Made by a program: the position numbers and the translations under genes. Shown piece by piece: positions 1 through 7,816 of a DNA stretch of 45,119 bases; the first letter of the stretch is position 1, and each line of letters opens with the position of its first letter. The notes under the pieces are model-generated. The model was not told the DNA's origin, did no database searches, and saw nothing but the letters and a program-made list of their open reading frames with translations. Source of the DNA: an uncultured Negativicutes bacterium (GTDB lineage Bacteria > Bacillota > Negativicutes > Acidaminococcales > Acidaminococcaceae); the NCBI GenBank assembly GCA_947074185.1, contig CAMTOO010000006.1:1-45119 (forward strand). The letters are read 5' to 3'.

Positions 1-2
1 AT

Positions 3-125
3 TATTGAGTTGGATTACGGTGTGTTACTGAAGGGCAAGGAGAGTTTGAACTTAAGTTTGACCATTATGAAGATGTTCCAACTTAACAGGCAGAGAAGAT
101 TATTGATGAAAGAAAAGTTAATTAA
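3..125 (+). pseudogene. Decayed 3' end of an elongation factor G-like gene
   Basis: Read from base 9 in the third frame, the DNA encodes LRCVTEGQGEFELKF followed by DHYEDVPT. This matches the domain IV/V end of EF-G family GTPases, where the usual pattern is LRSxTQGRGxFxxxFxHYExVP. The frame is broken twice. Upstream of base 15 the matching residues (ELD) are in frame 1, as if one T had been lost from GATTTACGG. A TAA at 84-86 then interrupts the C-terminus, after which QAEKIIDERKVN continues in the same frame to a second stop at 123-125, again as in EF-G (AEKIIEERK). The 5' part lies outside the window. It is most simply a degenerate fusA paralogue; a sequencing error would need two independent events within about 75 bases. 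Confidence 0.6.
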
Positions 126-144
126 AATTAAAGAAAAATTTAAT

Positions 145-182
145 AAAAAAAGCAGTTTTGATATATAAAACTGCTTTTTTTT
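145..182 (+). terminator. Rho-independent terminator before tkt
   Basis: A 9-bp perfect stem, AGCAGTTTT (151-159) with AAAACTGCT (167-175), has a 7-nt loop and is followed by a run of T. A matching A run upstream makes it potentially bidirectional. It closes the EF-G-like remnant unit just before the tkt promoter. Confidence 0.85.
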
Positions 183-183
183 A

Positions 184-192
184 TGTTATAAT
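184..192 (+). promoter_or_regulatory. Extended -10 promoter of tkt
   Basis: TG at 184-185, one base, then a perfect TATAAT at 187-192 form an extended -10 element. No good -35 is seen at the expected distance because that position lies in the terminator arm. The transcript would start near 199, giving a leader of about 33 nt with a ribosome binding site AGGGGG at 218-223. Confidence 0.6.
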
Positions 193-231
193 TAACGGAG
201 TAATTATAGATTTTTTTAGGGGGTTTTGTGA

Positions 232-2223
232 ATGCAAAACATTGATATTGAAGCTATTAAAACCTTGCGTTTTTTAGCAGTTGATGAAGTTGAAAAAGCT
301 AATTCTGGACATCCGGGCTTACCTCTTGGTACAGCTCCATTAATGTATACCATTTGGGATCGTTTTATGAAATATAATCCAGAAAATCCTAATTGGGTAA
401 ATCGTGATAGATTTGTTTTATCACCAGGTCATGGCTCTGCTTTACTTTATGCTATGCTGCATGTTGCAGGTTATGATTTATCAATTGATGAATTAAAGAA
501 TTTCCGTCAATGGGGAAGTAAAACTCCAGGACATCCTGAATATGGAATGACTCCAGGTGTAGATGTTTCTACTGGACCATTAGGCCATGGTTTTGCTATG
601 GGTGTAGGGTTTGCGCTTGCGGAAAGTATTTTAGCAGCAAAATATAATAAAGATAAATTTAATGTTGTTGACCACTATACTTATGGTATAACTTCTGATG
701 GTGACCTTATGGAAGGCGTGGCAGCAGAAGCTGCTTCTTTAGCTGGAACTTTAGGTCTTGGCAAATTAATCTATCTTTATGATGATAATAAAATTACAAT
801 CGAAGGCACTACAGATATTGCTTTTTCTGAAGATGTAGAAAAACGTTTCAAATCTTATGATTGGCAAGTACTTCGCGTTAATGATAGTGAAGATATTGAC
901 GGTATTGCTAAAGCTATAAAAGAAGCTCAAGCAGATACTAAACGTCCTTCTCTTATTATTGTTCGTACTCATATCGGTTTTGGTAGTCCAAAACAAGATA
1001 GTCCTTCTTGTCATGGCGAACCATTAGGTGCAGATGCAATGGCTGCAACTAAAGCAAAAGCAGGTTGGCCAACTGATAAAACTTTCTATGTGCCAGAAGA
1101 AGTTGCTAGTTATTTCAAAAATAAAATTACAACTTGCAAGGAAAATGAAGCAGCATTTAATCAATTGATGGTTGAGTACAAGAATGCTTATCCAGAACTT
1201 GCAGAAGAACTTATTGGTTGCTTAGAAAATAAATATGCTCCTAACCTTGAAGAATTAGAAGCATTGTTTAAAACTACTGAAAAGAACGCAACTCGTGAAG
1301 CATCTGGAGATGTTTTACAAGTACTTGCAAAACAATTACCAGGACTTATTGGCGGTAGTGCTGACTTAGGTCCTTCTAATAAAACTGTAATGAAAGACGT
1401 AGGTTATTATTCTAACGATAATCAAACAGGTCGCAATATACATTATGGCGTACGTGAACATGCTATGGGAGCTATTATGAATGGTTTAGCTTTACATGGA
1501 GGAATTATTCCTTTTGGTGGAACCTTCCTAGTATTTGCTGATTTCTTAAGGCCAACGGTACGTATGGCGGCTCTTATGGAAACTAGATCCATATTTGTTT
1601 TGACTCATGATAGTGTTGCAGTAGGGGAAGATGGTCCTACTCATCAACCTGTAGAACATGCTATGAGTTTAAGAATGATTCCAAATACATCTGTTATTAG
1701 ACCTGCAGATGCGTTAGAAACAGCATCTGCTTGGTATATGGCATGTACAAATAATGAAGGTCCTACAGCAATCTTATTATCTCGTCAAAAGTTACCTGTA
1801 ATGCATCAATACGCAGCTATTATTCATGAAAATGCTAGAAAAGGCGCTTATGTTTTAAATGCTGCAACAGGAACTTGCCAAGGTACTATCATTGCAACAG
1901 GTTCTGAAGTGCAACTAGCATTAGGTGCGCAAACAGAACTTGCAAAAGAGGGTATTAATGTAAGCGTAGTATCAATGCCATCTTGGGATGTTTTTGAAAA
2001 ACAAGATGCAGCTTACAAAAATAGTGTAATTCCTAATGAATTACCAACATTTGCAGTAGAAGCAGGTGTAAGCTTTGGCTGGGCTAGATACACAAAAACT
2101 GAAGCTAATGTTGTAGGTATCAATACATTTGGTGCTTCTGCGCCTGGTGACATTGTTATGGAACGTTATGGCATGACAGTAGCTAATGTTGTTAATGTTG
2201 TAAAAAATGGTTTAAGAAAATAG
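232..2223 (+). CDS. tkt: Transketolase
   Basis: This is a thiamine-diphosphate-dependent transketolase that moves two-carbon ketol units between sugar phosphates in the non-oxidative pentose phosphate pathway, in the cytoplasm. It has 663 residues, the usual full length. The N-terminal region carries NSGHPG with His27. The thiamine-diphosphate motif is SDGDLMEG at 155-162, with Ser in place of the common first Gly, followed by DDNKITIEG. The pyrimidine-domain region includes YGVREHAMGAIMNG and the phosphate/substrate segment THDSVAVGEDGPTHQPVEH. The ATG lies 8 nt after AGGGGG. A hairpin separates it from thiD. Rpe, the epimerase of the same pathway, is encoded at 25090-25734. Confidence 0.97.
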   Translation: MQNIDIEAIKTLRFLAVDEVEKANSGHPGLPLGTAPLMYTIWDRFMKYNPENPNWVNRDRFVLSPGHGSALLYAMLHVAGYDLSIDELKNFRQWGSKTPGHPEYGMTPGVDVSTGPLGHGFAMGVGFALAESILAAKYNKDKFNVVDHYTYGITSDGDLMEGVAAEAASLAGTLGLGKLIYLYDDNKITIEGTTDIAFSEDVEKRFKSYDWQVLRVNDSEDIDGIAKAIKEAQADTKRPSLIIVRTHIGFGSPKQDSPSCHGEPLGADAMAATKAKAGWPTDKTFYVPEEVASYFKNKITTCKENEAAFNQLMVEYKNAYPELAEELIGCLENKYAPNLEELEALFKTTEKNATREASGDVLQVLAKQLPGLIGGSADLGPSNKTVMKDVGYYSNDNQTGRNIHYGVREHAMGAIMNGLALHGGIIPFGGTFLVFADFLRPTVRMAALMETRSIFVLTHDSVAVGEDGPTHQPVEHAMSLRMIPNTSVIRPADALETASAWYMACTNNEGPTAILLSRQKLPVMHQYAAIIHENARKGAYVLNAATGTCQGTIIATGSEVQLALGAQTELAKEGINVSVVSMPSWDVFEKQDAAYKNSVIPNELPTFAVEAGVSFGWARYTKTEANVVGINTFGASAPGDIVMERYGMTVANVVNVVKNGLRK

Positions 2224-2234
2224 TTAAACAGTAA

Positions 2235-2265
2235 GGGCAGCCTAGATAATTATGGCTGCCCTTTT
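2235..2265 (+). terminator. Terminator between tkt and thiD
   Basis: GGGCAGCC (2235-2242) pairs perfectly with GGCTGCCC (2254-2261) across an 11-nt loop and is followed by TTTT. The thiD ribosome binding site AGGAGG (2271-2276) follows almost at once. There is therefore little room for a separate promoter, and thiD-thiM may depend on read-through. Confidence 0.75.
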
Positions 2266-2280
2266 ATAATAGGAGGTTTT

Positions 2281-3084
2281 ATGAAAAATCTTTTAACCAT
2301 AGCAGGTTCTGATAGTAGTGGTGGGGCTGGTATTCAAGCAGATTTAAAAACATTTGCTGCTCATGGAACTTTTGGTATGAGTGTTATTACGGCAATAACT
2401 GCACAGAATACTTGTGGGGTTACTCATGTACAGGATATTACACCAGATATTATTTCGGCGCAGATAGCAGCGGTTTTTGATGATATAAGAGTTGATGCTG
2501 TAAAGATAGGGATGGTTTCAAGACCAGAAAGCATAAAGGCAATTGCAGAAGGCTTAAAAAAATATGCACCTAAAATTATAGTTTTAGATCCAGTTATGAT
2601 TTCAAAAAGTGGATTTGCACTTTTACAACCAGAGGCGTGTAAAACTCTTATAAATGAATTACTTCCATTAGCTACGTTAGTTACACCTAATTTACCAGAA
2701 GCAGAGGCTATTACTGGAATGAAAGTTACTAGTAAAGAAGAAATGGAAAAAGTTGCTGAGCAGATAATTAAACTAGGAGCTAAAGCAGTTCTTGTTAAAG
2801 GTGGGCATTTAAATGATAGTGCAGATGACTATCTTTATGATGGAAAGCAAGGAGTTTGGATAACAGGTACTCGTATTGATTCTAAAAATACTCATGGTAC
2901 CGGTTGTACTTTATCTTCCTCCCTTGCTGCTAATTTGGCAAAAGGTAGGAGTTTATTAGAAGCTGTTAAAGAATCGAAAAAATATGTAACTTTAGCTATT
3001 GAAAATGGAATAGAATTAGGTTCCGGATGTGGACCAACACATCATTTCGTAGAGTTGTATAGAAAGGCTGGTATCAAAGAATAA
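2281..3084 (+). CDS. thiD: Hydroxymethylpyrimidine/phosphomethylpyrimidine kinase
   Basis: ThiD phosphorylates hydroxymethylpyrimidine and its monophosphate for thiamine synthesis or salvage. The 267 residues match the family length. The ribokinase-fold N-terminal signature GSDSSGGAGIQADLKTF is at about 8-24. The anion-hole/catalytic motif is at 204-210 (THGTGCT, with GTGC at 206-209). The start is fixed by AGGAGG at 2271-2276. The stop overlaps the thiM start by one base (TAATG), so the two are translationally coupled. No TPP riboswitch is visible in the 57-base gap upstream. The pairing with thiM points to pyrimidine and thiazole salvage. ThiE, the coupling enzyme, is not in this window. 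Confidence 0.95.
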   Translation: MKNLLTIAGSDSSGGAGIQADLKTFAAHGTFGMSVITAITAQNTCGVTHVQDITPDIISAQIAAVFDDIRVDAVKIGMVSRPESIKAIAEGLKKYAPKIIVLDPVMISKSGFALLQPEACKTLINELLPLATLVTPNLPEAEAITGMKVTSKEEMEKVAEQIIKLGAKAVLVKGGHLNDSADDYLYDGKQGVWITGTRIDSKNTHGTGCTLSSSLAANLAKGRSLLEAVKESKKYVTLAIENGIELGSGCGPTHHFVELYRKAGIKE

Positions 3085-3911
3085 TGGATATGAAAATGAG
3101 TTTTGTAGAAATTATTGAACGATTACAAAAAGAAAAACCGGTAATTCATCACATAACAAATTTTGTAACAATGGAATCTTGTGCTGACATAGCTTTAAGC
3201 GTGGGTGCATCACCGTTTATGGCAGATGCTAGTGAAGAAGTAGAACGAATTTCTGGCGCAGCAGATGCAATAGTTATCAATTTAGGTACTATTAATAGCA
3301 CGCGTATGAAATCTATGGAGAAAGCTTGCAAAAGTGCAAAAGCAAATGGTAAACCAGTTATATTAGATCCAGTTGGAGTGATGAGTTCAGCCTTGCGTTT
3401 AGAATTTGCAACAAAACTTTTGAAAACAGGTAGCATCAAAATTATTAGAGGTAACTATAACGAATGTCATGCTTTACTTGAAGAAGTAGATGCTGAAAGA
3501 GGTATAGATGCTAAAGGTAATTATGAACAAGGTGAATGTGTAAAAGTGGCAAAAGAATTAGCTACTAAATATAATTGCGTTGTTGCTCTTACTGGTGAAA
3601 TAGATTATGTAAGTGATGGTAGTAGAGTAATTTTACTTAATGGTGGGGATGTATTGCTAACCAAAATTACGGGTGCTGGTTGTATGACTACAACATTATG
3701 TGCATGTTGCGCAGCAGTTGCTGAAGATTATTTTGTTGCAGCAACTTTGGGTGTTGTAATTATGGGGCAGGGTGCAGAACTTGCTACTAGTTTCTTAGAA
3801 CGTAAAGATGGCCCTGGAATGTTTAAAGTTAGATTAATAGACGGAGTTTATCATGTTGTTACTCAGTGGAGTGCGATAGAACTTAATCCTGAAAAAGTAG
3901 AAAATAATTAA
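3084..3911 (+). CDS. thiM: Hydroxyethylthiazole kinase
   Basis: ThiM phosphorylates the thiazole alcohol recovered from thiamine breakdown. At 275 residues it is of normal size. Family motifs seen are PVIHHITNFVTME near the N-terminus, VILDPVGVMSS in the centre, and TGAGCMTT at 196-203 with Cys200, equivalent to the catalytic Cys of the family. Three possible ATG codons lie close together (3084, 3090, 3096). 3084 is preferred because it overlaps the thiD stop and no strong ribosome binding site precedes any of them, as expected for coupling. The gene ends at a strong bidirectional hairpin. Confidence 0.95.
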   Translation: MDMKMSFVEIIERLQKEKPVIHHITNFVTMESCADIALSVGASPFMADASEEVERISGAADAIVINLGTINSTRMKSMEKACKSAKANGKPVILDPVGVMSSALRLEFATKLLKTGSIKIIRGNYNECHALLEEVDAERGIDAKGNYEQGECVKVAKELATKYNCVVALTGEIDYVSDGSRVILLNGGDVLLTKITGAGCMTTTLCACCAAVAEDYFVAATLGVVIMGQGAELATSFLERKDGPGMFKVRLIDGVYHVVTQWSAIELNPEKVENN

Positions 3912-3922
3912 AAAATGTAATA

Positions 3923-3956
3923 AAAAAGCTATTGGTAAATTTACCAATAGCTTTTT
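3923..3956. terminator. Bidirectional terminator between thiM and the secretin gene
   Basis: A 34-base perfect palindrome centred at 3939/3940 has flanking A and T runs, so it can end transcription from both convergent genes. The core arm is AGCTATTGGTAAA. Confidence 0.9.
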
Positions 3957-3959
3957 ATT

Positions 3960-5342
3960 TTAGTTATTTAAGATTTCTTGTACACGTTCTTGCATCGATT
4001 CACTTTCTCGTTTAGCATCAGCTTCTTTAATAACTTTATTTGCTGCTTCAAGCTCTTCATTTAATTTAGTGCGAGCTTCTTTAGCTTCATCATTTTTGAT
4101 GTCTTTAATGAATTTTTTGTCGCTAAAGTCATTAAATTCATTTAGTGAACTTGTATCATAGATAGCTGGAGAATCGCCAGCATCTGTAAGATATGGAGTT
4201 AAGATAATAATGATTTCAGTTTTATCTTTGCTTCTTGATCTACTTTTAAATAATTCACCGAAGATTGGAATTTTAGAAAGCAAAGGAACTTTTTGAATAT
4301 TGCGTTGTTCTTCTTCATTGATAAGACCACCGATAATTAGCGTTTCGCCGTTACGCATTCTTACATTAGTATTAGCAGTACGGCTAGTAATACGATAATT
4401 TTTCAATTCAGAAACTAGAGTAGGGGTGCTAACTTCAGTAAGAACTTTAGAAGTAATCATACCATCAGCACTAACAATAGGTGTATATTCTAATTTGATA
4501 CCTGCGTCAACGTATTCAGTACTATATGTATTTTCACCATTAGATACTTTTTCAGTTGTAACAGGAATGCTATCACCGATAAAGATACTAGCTTGACGAC
4601 CAGGTATAGTAATAATACGAGGTGTTGCTAAAATTTTTGCTTTACCATTTGCAAAGAGAGCATTTAGTGTAGCACTGAAACGGAATTCATAACTACGACC
4701 AAATCTTATAACGCCGCCGTATTGTTCATCGTCATCATTGTTACTATCCTCAGTATTACGTGGAATATTATCCCAACCCCAATTAATGCCGAGGTTTTTG
4801 CTATCACTTTTACTAATAGAAATGATTTTAGCTTCGAGAGTTACTTGTTGAGTTGCAACATCAAGTTGTTTAATTGCAGAACTAACACGTGCAATATCAT
4901 TTTGTGTTCCAGAAACTAAAATAGAATTAGTAACAGGATCAATAGTGATTTTTCCGTCAGTAAGTAAATCTTTTAAAGAGTTTTGAATATCCTCAGCAAC
5001 AGCATAATGAAGTTTAAAGACCTCGATATTACCAAGATTCTTTTTCATTTGATCTGCTGTACTTACTACAACAACGCCATCGATATTTTTGTAAGAAAGG
5101 CCTTTACTTGCAGTTATAATATTCATAGCAGTATCAAATGAAACGTCATTCAAATCAACAGTAACAGTTCCTTGCACTGAGTCATCAGTAACAACACTAC
5201 GACCAGAAATAGATGAAACTGCAGCTATTACATCTTTAATATTGCCATTATTAACTTTTAAAGTTATGCCTGCAGCGAAAGCAGTAGTAGCTGAGAACGC
5301 TACAGTTGTAGCAAGTGCTACTGCGCATAATCTTTTTTTCAT
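3960..5342 (-). CDS. Short secretin of a type IV pilus / type II secretion system
   Basis: This is an outer-membrane secretin, the gated channel for a pilus or secreted protein. Residues 1-23 are a signal peptide (basic MKKR, hydrophobic core, AFA end). An STN-type domain follows (about 25-75, LKVNNGNIKDVIAAVSS), then an N1-like domain (about 95-160). The secretin core runs from VTLEAKIISISK to the family ending GGLINEEEQ, VPLLSKIPIFGELF and IIIILTPYL. The last 60 or so residues are a charged, probably coiled-coil tail rich in Glu, Lys and Ala. At 460 residues it is much shorter than typical PilQ or GspD. AGGAGG precedes the ATG, which overlaps the stop of the upstream gene by 4 nt. Its presence implies an outer membrane. 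PilQ-like is most likely, but GspD-like cannot be excluded. Confidence 0.9.
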   Translation of the reverse strand: MKKRLCAVALATTVAFSATTAFAAGITLKVNNGNIKDVIAAVSSISGRSVVTDDSVQGTVTVDLNDVSFDTAMNIITASKGLSYKNIDGVVVVSTADQMKKNLGNIEVFKLHYAVAEDIQNSLKDLLTDGKITIDPVTNSILVSGTQNDIARVSSAIKQLDVATQQVTLEAKIISISKSDSKNLGINWGWDNIPRNTEDSNNDDDEQYGGVIRFGRSYEFRFSATLNALFANGKAKILATPRIITIPGRQASIFIGDSIPVTTEKVSNGENTYSTEYVDAGIKLEYTPIVSADGMITSKVLTEVSTPTLVSELKNYRITSRTANTNVRMRNGETLIIGGLINEEEQRNIQKVPLLSKIPIFGELFKSRSRSKDKTEIIIILTPYLTDAGDSPAIYDTSSLNEFNDFSDKKFIKDIKNDEAKEARTKLNEELEAANKVIKEADAKRESESMQERVQEILNN

Positions 5343-5869
5343 ATGGAATTACCTCCTAAGGTAAGGCGTCTAGTATCACCATCATTATATAAATCTACAT
5401 AATTTGAGCCAATTCCCATTACAGTATAGCCATTAATGTTTTCACCAACACGATATTGTCCACTGCTACCATTAATATTAATAATAGCGATAGAAGCTCC
5501 ATTACTACTAATAACACCATTTAAAGCAGCGCCGCTACCTGAAGGCACACCACCTGCACCATTAGGCATTGCTGAAACTGGTTTAATAACTAGTTTAGAA
5601 GGTACCATAAATGGATTTTTTGTAGCAACTTTAGGTGTAGCTGGCATTGCAACAATAGTTTGTGATTTTGCAACAGTAGGAACAGCTATTTGTTGTTCAG
5701 CAACTGCTGTTGGGAAAAGTTTTTCTAACTGTGATTCGAAGTCATAGAAAGATACCATATGAGTAGTGCCAAGAGTCAAGAAAACTGTCAAAACAATACT
5801 AGGCAAAAAGCTTAGAGATTTCTTTTCTGTTGGTCTTCTGCGGATTCTTCTTCTAGTGCGACTGTACAT
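5339..5869 (-). CDS. PilP/GspC-like inner-membrane partner of the secretin
   Basis: This 176-residue protein has a strongly basic start (MYSRTRRRIRRRP), one membrane segment at about 19-41, a Pro/Ala/Val-rich linker, and a small C-terminal beta-rich domain (about 113-172, containing YRVGENINGYTVMGIG and DLYNDGDTRRLTLGG). That layout is that of GspC and PilP, whose C-terminal HR-like domain contacts the secretin N-domains across the periplasm. The gene overlaps the secretin by 4 nt (ATGA), so the two should be co-translated. A ribosome binding site reading AGGAGG on the minus strand lies just upstream of its ATG. The family call rests on architecture and context more than on a diagnostic motif. 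Confidence 0.65.
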   Translation of the reverse strand: MYSRTRRRIRRRPTEKKSLSFLPSIVLTVFLTLGTTHMVSFYDFESQLEKLFPTAVAEQQIAVPTVAKSQTIVAMPATPKVATKNPFMVPSKLVIKPVSAMPNGAGGVPSGSGAALNGVISSNGASIAIININGSSGQYRVGENINGYTVMGIGSNYVDLYNDGDTRRLTLGGNSI

Positions 5870-5922
5870 ATTAAATTCCTCCTCTTTAATAATATATATA
5901 ACATCCTTTTTTTACATACTTC

Positions 5923-5942
5923 TGTACAAATATAAATGTACA
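5923..5942. repeat. Twin TGTACA palindromes in the divergent pilus promoter region
   Basis: Two copies of the palindrome TGTACA (5923-5928 and 5937-5942) are separated by 8 A/T bases, giving a 14-base centre-to-centre spacing. They sit between the minus-strand secretin operon and the plus-strand ATPase operon. They could be an operator, but no regulator is identifiable and AT-rich DNA makes chance occurrence possible. Confidence 0.3.
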
Positions 5943-6022
5943 ATAATATAATACTACTTTTTAATTGAAAAATAAAGCGAAAAAGCATTTTGTAACAAAA
6001 TTGTTAAAATTTAGAAAATCAA

Positions 6023-6051
6023 TTGTATTAGTTATTTCACTATGATAAAAT
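6023..6051 (+). promoter_or_regulatory. Promoter of the pilB-pilT-pilC operon
   Basis: TTGTAT (6023-6028), a 17-base spacer and TAAAAT (6046-6051) make a good sigma-A-type promoter. It would leave a leader of about 60 nt before the ribosome binding site GGAGGT at 6105-6110. Confidence 0.6.
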
Positions 6052-6116
6052 GTATTTATGGTATTGAGGAGAAGTGTACCTAATGATAAAGTGATAGTAT
6101 AAATGGAGGTATTTCC

Positions 6117-7793
6117 ATGTTGATAAACAAGAAACTAGGTGAAATCTTAGTAGATGCAGGTGAGATAACCCAAGATCAATTAGATTTTGCTTTGCAAGAA
6201 CAAAAAAAAGGTTCAAAAAGATTGGGTGAAGTTTTGATCGATTTGGGCTTCATTACTGAAACTAATCTTTTAAGAACTTTAGAAAAACAATTTAATGTAC
6301 CTTATATTACCTTTGGTAATCATGACATCATGAAAGATGCAATTGACAAAGTACCTATTTTTCTTGCAGAGCGTTATACATTATTACCACTTCGTAAAGA
6401 AGGTAATAAGTTAACCGTTGTAATGAATGATCCAACTAATTTCTATGCAATCGATGATGTGCGCATGATAACTGGTTGTGAAATACAAATAGTACTTGGT
6501 GAACGTCAGGAAATTATTAATGGTATAAATAATAGCTACGGTGTATCTGGTCGTATTGGTGATGCTATTGGTAAACTTGAAGACAATACTACTGAAGGGC
6601 GTGTTTTGGCGACAGTAGTAGAAGGACAAGATGATGCGCCAATTATAAAAATAGTAAATTCTATAATTGAACAAGCTATTCGTGATAGAGCCAGTGATAT
6701 TCATATTGAAGCACAAGCTGGTGAAACTAGAGCACGTTTCCGTATAGATGGTGTTTTAAGGAATGTAGCATCTTTTCCTAGTTCAAGTCATAACGCTATA
6801 ATATCTCGTATTAAGATTATGGCTAATATGGATATTGCTGAAAGACGTGTTCCACAAGATGGACGTATTGATATTAAAGATAGTGGTCGTAATATAGATC
6901 TTCGTATTTCTACTTTGCCAACTATCTTAGGTGAAAAAGTAGTAATGCGTATTTTAGATAAAGGAACTACATTAATTCACTTAGATAAGCTTGGATTTAG
7001 CGAAAATAATCTTAAAATGTTTAGAGATGTATATAGCTATAGTCATGGTATTGTTCTTGTAACAGGACCTACTGGTAGTGGTAAATCTACTACATTATAC
7101 GCAACTTTAAGTGAATTAAATAACTCTACTAAAAATATTATTACTGTCGAAGAACCAGTAGAGTATACAATGGTTGGTATTAATCAGGTAAATGTAAATA
7201 ATAAAGCGGGCTTAACTTTTGCTAGTGGTCTAAGATCTATTTTGCGTCAAGATCCTAATATTATAATGGTAGGTGAAATACGTGATGAAGAAACTGCTCG
7301 TATTAGTATTAATGCAGCCTTGACTGGTCATCTAGTTTTAAGTACATTACATACAAATGATGCAGCAGGTGCTATAACACGACTTGTAGATATGGGAATA
7401 GAACCATTTTTAGTTGTATCTAGTTTGAAAGGGATAGTAGCACAGCGTTTAGCTAGATGTATTTGCCCTGAATGCAAGGAAGAATATGTTCCAGATGCAA
7501 TATCTACAGAAAGACAATATATGGGAATTGGACCAGAAGATCCAATTAAACTCTATCGTGGAAAAGGTTGTAAAAGTTGTGAGTTTACAGGATATAGTGG
7601 TCGCTTAGCTATTCATGAAGTTTTGACAGTTGTACCAGAAATGAAAGAACTTATTTTAAATGGTGCCTCTGATATTGAAATATTTAGAGCCGGTGAAAAA
7701 GTAGGTGCTGTTTCAATGAAGAAAGATGGTATCCAAAAAGCTCTTGAAGGTAAAACAACTATTGAAGAGTTAATGCGTGTTGCTTATAGCTAA
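6117..7793 (+). CDS. Type IV pilus assembly / type II secretion ATPase (PilB/GspE)
   Basis: This cytoplasmic hexameric ATPase drives pilin polymerisation. The 558 residues comprise an N-terminal MshEN/GspE-N domain (about 1-150; KLGEILVDAGEITQDQLDFAL), the Walker A loop GPTGSGKST at 317-325, an Asp box and Walker B (IIMVGEIRDEET), a His box (LVLSTLHTND), and a C-terminal tetracysteine zinc motif (CPEC ... CKSC). Length and order match PilB and GspE. It starts the plus-strand operon, 24 bases ahead of pilT. PilB is favoured over GspE because pilT follows directly. Confidence 0.93.
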   Translation: MLINKKLGEILVDAGEITQDQLDFALQEQKKGSKRLGEVLIDLGFITETNLLRTLEKQFNVPYITFGNHDIMKDAIDKVPIFLAERYTLLPLRKEGNKLTVVMNDPTNFYAIDDVRMITGCEIQIVLGERQEIINGINNSYGVSGRIGDAIGKLEDNTTEGRVLATVVEGQDDAPIIKIVNSIIEQAIRDRASDIHIEAQAGETRARFRIDGVLRNVASFPSSSHNAIISRIKIMANMDIAERRVPQDGRIDIKDSGRNIDLRISTLPTILGEKVVMRILDKGTTLIHLDKLGFSENNLKMFRDVYSYSHGIVLVTGPTGSGKSTTLYATLSELNNSTKNIITVEEPVEYTMVGINQVNVNNKAGLTFASGLRSILRQDPNIIMVGEIRDEETARISINAALTGHLVLSTLHTNDAAGAITRLVDMGIEPFLVVSSLKGIVAQRLARCICPECKEEYVPDAISTERQYMGIGPEDPIKLYRGKGCKSCEFTGYSGRLAIHEVLTVVPEMKELILNGASDIEIFRAGEKVGAVSMKKDGIQKALEGKTTIEELMRVAYS

Positions 7794-7816
7794 ATCTACG
7801 AATAGGAGAAAATGAT

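Noticed and set aside
2224-2280. TPP riboswitch ahead of thiD
   Set aside because: The 57-base gap holds only a simple terminator and a ribosome binding site; no THI-box sequence is present.
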